DNA from: Desulfatirhabdium butyrativorans
GTDB taxonomy: Bacteria; Desulfobacterota; Desulfobacteria; Desulfobacterales; JAIFKL01
Direction: 5' to 3'
Length of the DNA: 5,350 bases
Assembly: GCA_022736535.1 (NCBI GenBank)
Contig: DZCT01000358.1
Location: forward strand, 1-5,350
Numbering within the stretch: the first letter of the stretch is position 1; every line of letters begins with the position of its first letter. Made by a program: the position numbers and the translations under genes. The notes below the pieces were generated by a model. It did not search any database and was not told the DNA's origin. It saw only the letters and a list, made by a program, of their open reading frames with translations. Positions 3,313-5,350 of the stretch are shown piece by piece.

Positions 3313-4977
3313 ATGATTTTTAATGTCAACCCCTATATTACCGAAGAGCCTGTGGGCGGCGAAAAAATTTTTGTGGGGCGCATAGATATTCTTAAAGCAG
3401 TGCTGCACGTCCTGAAAAGTCCCCATGAGAATACCATCGTTCTTTACGGACAGCGGCAGGTCGGAAAGACTTCGGTGTTGCAGGAGGTGGTTTCGCGTCT
3501 GCTGACAAAGCGGCATCATGCGCCGGTTTACTTTGAATTGCAGGATAAGGGGATGCTTTCTTTAGATGAGATATTGCAGTGTCTTTCCAATATTATCCTG
3601 CATTGCCTGAAAATTCCGCCCTTTGTATTGAACGGAGATTTTTCCAGAATGTTTCAGGAGGAATTTATTCCGCATGTGCTTTCCCATCTCCATGAAAAAG
3701 CCATCCTCGTATTTCTTTTTGATGAATTTGATTCGATGATAAACGCGGCTGAATCGGACAAATCCGCATTCGCTGATTTTTTTCCCTATCTGAACGATCT
3801 GATGTCGCTGAATCCCGGACGCATCAAATTCTTTTTTGCCATCCGCCGGCGTCGGGAACATCTTTCCGAAGCCTGCCTTTCGCTTTTCAGGAATGCAACA
3901 TTTATTCATGTTCCTTTTTTCTCGCCGAAAGAAACAGGCGATGTGATTCATCTTTCAAAACAGAATACTTCTCTGAAATGGACTGAGGATTCGCTCTCCC
4001 GCATCATGGAACTGACAGGCGGGCATCCCTATCTGACGCAACATATCTGCCGGATTGTCTGGGAAAGGTTGTATGACGATGCCCCGGAAACCATTCCCTT
4101 TGTCCGTGTCAGCGATATAGAAAAAGCTGTTCCTGATGCGCTCCGCTTAGGCTCAAACATGCTGGAACAGATATGGGAAGGCTTGGGATTAGCGGAAAGA
4201 ATGGCGGCTTCGCTTATCGCAGAAGCACGGGACCGGGCTGTCATGCCGGCAGAAATTGAGCAGGGATTTCAGGAAAACAATGCAGATGTTTTTGCAGGAG
4301 AGCTGGAACATGCTGTCAGGGGGCTTGAGGAATGGGGCTGGATTCAGCGGGAAGACAAAGGCTGCCGGATGCGGGTGGAAATCCTGCACCGATGGATTGC
4401 CCTGAACAAGCCTCCTTCAATTCTTCAAAATGAAATCCGGCGGGTTTTAGGCGACACTGTTCACCGTCTGTTTGCTTCTGCCTGGAAATTTTACAGGGAC
4501 GGCGAGACAGAAATGGCAGCTTCTCTGCTTGAACAGGTGATGAGGCTCGATCCCCGTCACCTGAAAGCCAATCAGTTGCTGATTGAGATTTCTCTGGCTC
4601 AGAAGCAGTCGGAAAAAGCATTGGAACTGCTTGAATCTCTTTACAGATACAATCCGTGGATGGCTCGTCCCCGTCTGCTTCAGGTTCTGCTCTCACAGGC
4701 AAAAGAAAATGACAAAAAAAAAGAGGAGCGGCTGGTGATTTACAGAAGGATTTTAGAGATAGAACCGGGGCAGTCCGAGGCATTGGCAAAATGTCAGGAA
4801 CTTTTGGAAATAAAAGGCGACGCGGGTTTTCTGAAAGTATGCGGACCGCCGGAAACAGAAACAGCGGAAACCGCAGGAAACAATGAAGACAGCGCCCCCG
4901 AACCTGAAAAGACATGCAGGATGTTTCAGTTCAGACAGTTATACCGGCAGGCAATGGGGGTTCTGAGAAGGAAATAG
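3313..4977 (+). CDS. STAND-like P-loop ATPase with C-terminal TPR region
   Basis: A 554-residue cytoplasmic protein. N-terminal NPY (6-8) and FVGR (20-23) are typical of AAA_14/AAA_16-like STAND ATPases. Walker A is GQRQVGKTS (46-54). Walker B is ILVFLFDEFD (131-140) with D137 and E138. An arginine cluster IRRRREH (177-183) follows and may hold sensor or finger residues. GGHPYLTQ (236-243) is the conserved motif closing the ATPase domain in this group. About 285-370 looks like a winged-helix segment (LEEWGWIQRED, 338-348). Helical repeats at about 383-415, 417-448 and 451-500 have TPR character (AASLLEQVMRLDP, KALELLESLYRYNP, VIYRRILEIEP). Residues 511-535 are acidic and low-complexity. ATG at 3313 is the first start after an in-frame TGA at 3289, though its Shine-Dalgarno is weak. 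The protein probably acts as an ATP-driven switch or scaffold; no effector domain or partner gene is adjacent, so a signalling or defence role is only possible. Confidence 0.88.
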   Translation: MIFNVNPYITEEPVGGEKIFVGRIDILKAVLHVLKSPHENTIVLYGQRQVGKTSVLQEVVSRLLTKRHHAPVYFELQDKGMLSLDEILQCLSNIILHCLKIPPFVLNGDFSRMFQEEFIPHVLSHLHEKAILVFLFDEFDSMINAAESDKSAFADFFPYLNDLMSLNPGRIKFFFAIRRRREHLSEACLSLFRNATFIHVPFFSPKETGDVIHLSKQNTSLKWTEDSLSRIMELTGGHPYLTQHICRIVWERLYDDAPETIPFVRVSDIEKAVPDALRLGSNMLEQIWEGLGLAERMAASLIAEARDRAVMPAEIEQGFQENNADVFAGELEHAVRGLEEWGWIQREDKGCRMRVEILHRWIALNKPPSILQNEIRRVLGDTVHRLFASAWKFYRDGETEMAASLLEQVMRLDPRHLKANQLLIEISLAQKQSEKALELLESLYRYNPWMARPRLLQVLLSQAKENDKKKEERLVIYRRILEIEPGQSEALAKCQELLEIKGDAGFLKVCGPPETETAETAGNNEDSAPEPEKTCRMFQFRQLYRQAMGVLRRK

Positions 4978-4982
4978 GGGGG

Positions 4983-5186
4983 ATGTTTTCAATTTAAAAA
5001 AGCTGTACGAAAATCCGGGACGCAAAAGCCGAAGGAGAAGTTCGGGGGAGAGTGATCGGCGAAATTCTGATGGCGCAGCGTCTGCTGAAGCTGTTCCTGC
5101 ATTCTCAGGAAGAATTGGAGAAAAAAAACCTTGAGGAACTGAAAAAAGCGCTGGCACGGATCGAGGCGGAATTTGCCTCGCATTGA
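4983..5186 (+). pseudogene. decayed C-terminal coding remnant, possibly of an Rpn/YhgA-like nuclease-transposase protein
   Basis: From TAA at 4995 an open frame runs to TGA at 5184-5186; its only starts are GTG 5052 (44 residues) or ATG 5070. The product reads KAEGEVRGRVIGEILMAQ, then LLKLFLHSQEELEKKNLEEL and a charged helical end. The EGE.RG run followed by MAQRLL and a Glu/Lys/Leu helix resembles the C-terminal tails of Rpn/YhgA-type PD-(D/E)XK proteins as I remember them. Another frame over about 4991-5018 reads NLKKLYENP, which would fit the preceding residues, and ATG 4983 opens a frame that stops after four codons. I read this as a remnant with frameshifts and no nuclease domain. Alternatively, 5052-5186 is a small genuine gene; GGGGGAGA directly abuts that GTG, too close for a normal ribosome site. 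Confidence 0.4.
5162..5180 (+). terminator. weak hairpin at the end of the remnant
   Basis: CGAGGC (5162-5167) pairs with GCCTCG (5175-5180) over a 7-base loop. A run of seven T's begins only 20 bases further on, at 5200-5206, so this is not a classical intrinsic terminator. It could be a degraded terminator or chance within a coding remnant. Confidence 0.25.
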
Positions 5187-5207
5187 GAAATGAGGAATAT
5201 TTTTTTG

Positions 5208-5298
5208 CCACGAATTTACACGAATTGAACCACGAATGCACACGAAAATTTTACCACGAATGGACACGAATTTCGGCACGAATGCAACACGAATTTTT
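5208..5298. repeat. CACGAA periodic array (four ~23-bp tandem units)
   Basis: Eight CACGAA motifs start at 5209, 5219, 5231, 5241, 5255, 5265, 5277 and 5288. Spacing is 10, 12, 10, 14, 10, 12 and 11 bases, so the array is four imperfect copies of a 22-24 base dimer unit (CCACGAATnnACACGAAnnn). It has no coding frame of interest. It ends directly against the element fragment that begins at 5297. Confidence 0.8.
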
Positions 5299-5350
5299 GG
5301 TAGTGATATAGTATCGGTGATTACTTTATAATACAGATAATTATTATATT
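5297..5350 (+). mobile_element. left end of a second MITE-like element, cut by the window edge
   Basis: Starting TTGGTAGTGATATAGTATCG and ending GGTGAT at 5321, this matches the inverted right end of the element at 2916-3044 at 19 of 23 positions (5299-5321). It is followed by A+T-rich sequence with a TATAAT at 5327-5332 but no matching -35. The complementary terminus would lie beyond 5350, so length and internal structure are unknown. Confidence 0.5.

Noticed and set aside
4316..4915. Leftward 199-codon open frame inside the ATPase gene
   Set aside because: Shadow of the ATPase coding frame; Ser/Pro/Arg/Leu-rich with no motif or start signal.
78..4977. One combined defence system of the nuclease-like protein and the STAND-like ATPase
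   Set aside because: The genes are on opposite strands, 2.6 kb apart, and separated by a metabolic operon, rubredoxin and repeat clusters; nothing in the sequence links them.
5208..5298. CRISPR array
   Set aside because: Units are 22-24 bases of imperfect repeats with only 3-8 bases between motifs; there are no unique spacers and no cas genes.
5327..5332. Perfect TATAAT as a promoter -10
   Set aside because: No acceptable -35 at 16-18 bases and no TG extension; it lies in A+T-rich sequence of an element fragment at the window edge.

Overview
The window looks like a chromosomal segment of an anaerobic or microaerophilic bacterium of moderate-to-low G+C (about the low forties in percent, by eye). 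A free-standing rubredoxin, a ThiF/MoeB-type activating enzyme paired with a ThiS/MoaD-type carrier ending in Gly-Gly, a STAND-like ATPase with TPRs, and very dense short palindromic repeats between genes together suggest a large-genome sulfate reducer of the Desulfobacterota (Desulfonema/Desulfobacteraceae-like). This placement is inference; nothing in the window is a taxonomic marker.

Layout: (1) 78-683, minus strand: a 201-residue protein with a PD-(D/E)XK nuclease-type core, family unnamed to me. (2) 684-1307: a 624-base gap holding a candidate promoter for the leftward gene, a small ACACAGAC tandem repeat, two hairpins, a 19-bp perfect inverted repeat enclosing a second repeat type, and a good sigma-70-like promoter for the rightward operon. 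(3) 1308-2281, plus strand: a two-gene operon with ATGA overlap, a ThiF/MoeB-family adenylyltransferase and its ThiS-like sulfur carrier. (4) 2282-2723: a dispersed-repeat half unit, a perfect 22-bp palindrome flanked by near-identical direct repeats, and GC-rich hairpins without recognised identity. (5) 2724-2879: a 51-residue rubredoxin with an unusually spaced first cysteine pair. (6) 2880-3312: a 129-bp MITE-like palindromic element abutting a second palindrome (CTTTGCG type), which is itself interrupted by a third, about 132-bp element flanked by an 8-10 bp direct repeat. (7) 3313-4977: a 554-residue P-loop ATPase with winged-helix-like and TPR regions. (8) 4978-5350: a decayed coding remnant, an array of eight CACGAA motifs spaced 10-14 bp, and the left end of another copy of the element seen at 2916.

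The only clear functional unit is ThiF-ThiS: the first protein would adenylate the C-terminal glycine of the second so that it can carry sulfur as a thiocarboxylate for thiamine-thiazole, molybdopterin/tungstopterin or a related product. Rubredoxin is an electron carrier with no redox partner gene in view. The nuclease-like protein and the ATPase are far apart, oppositely oriented and separated by repeats, so I see no evidence that they form one system.

The most striking content is non-coding: every long intergenic gap holds perfect or near-perfect inverted repeats from at least five families, some nested inside others. I did not find a convincing undescribed multi-gene system.
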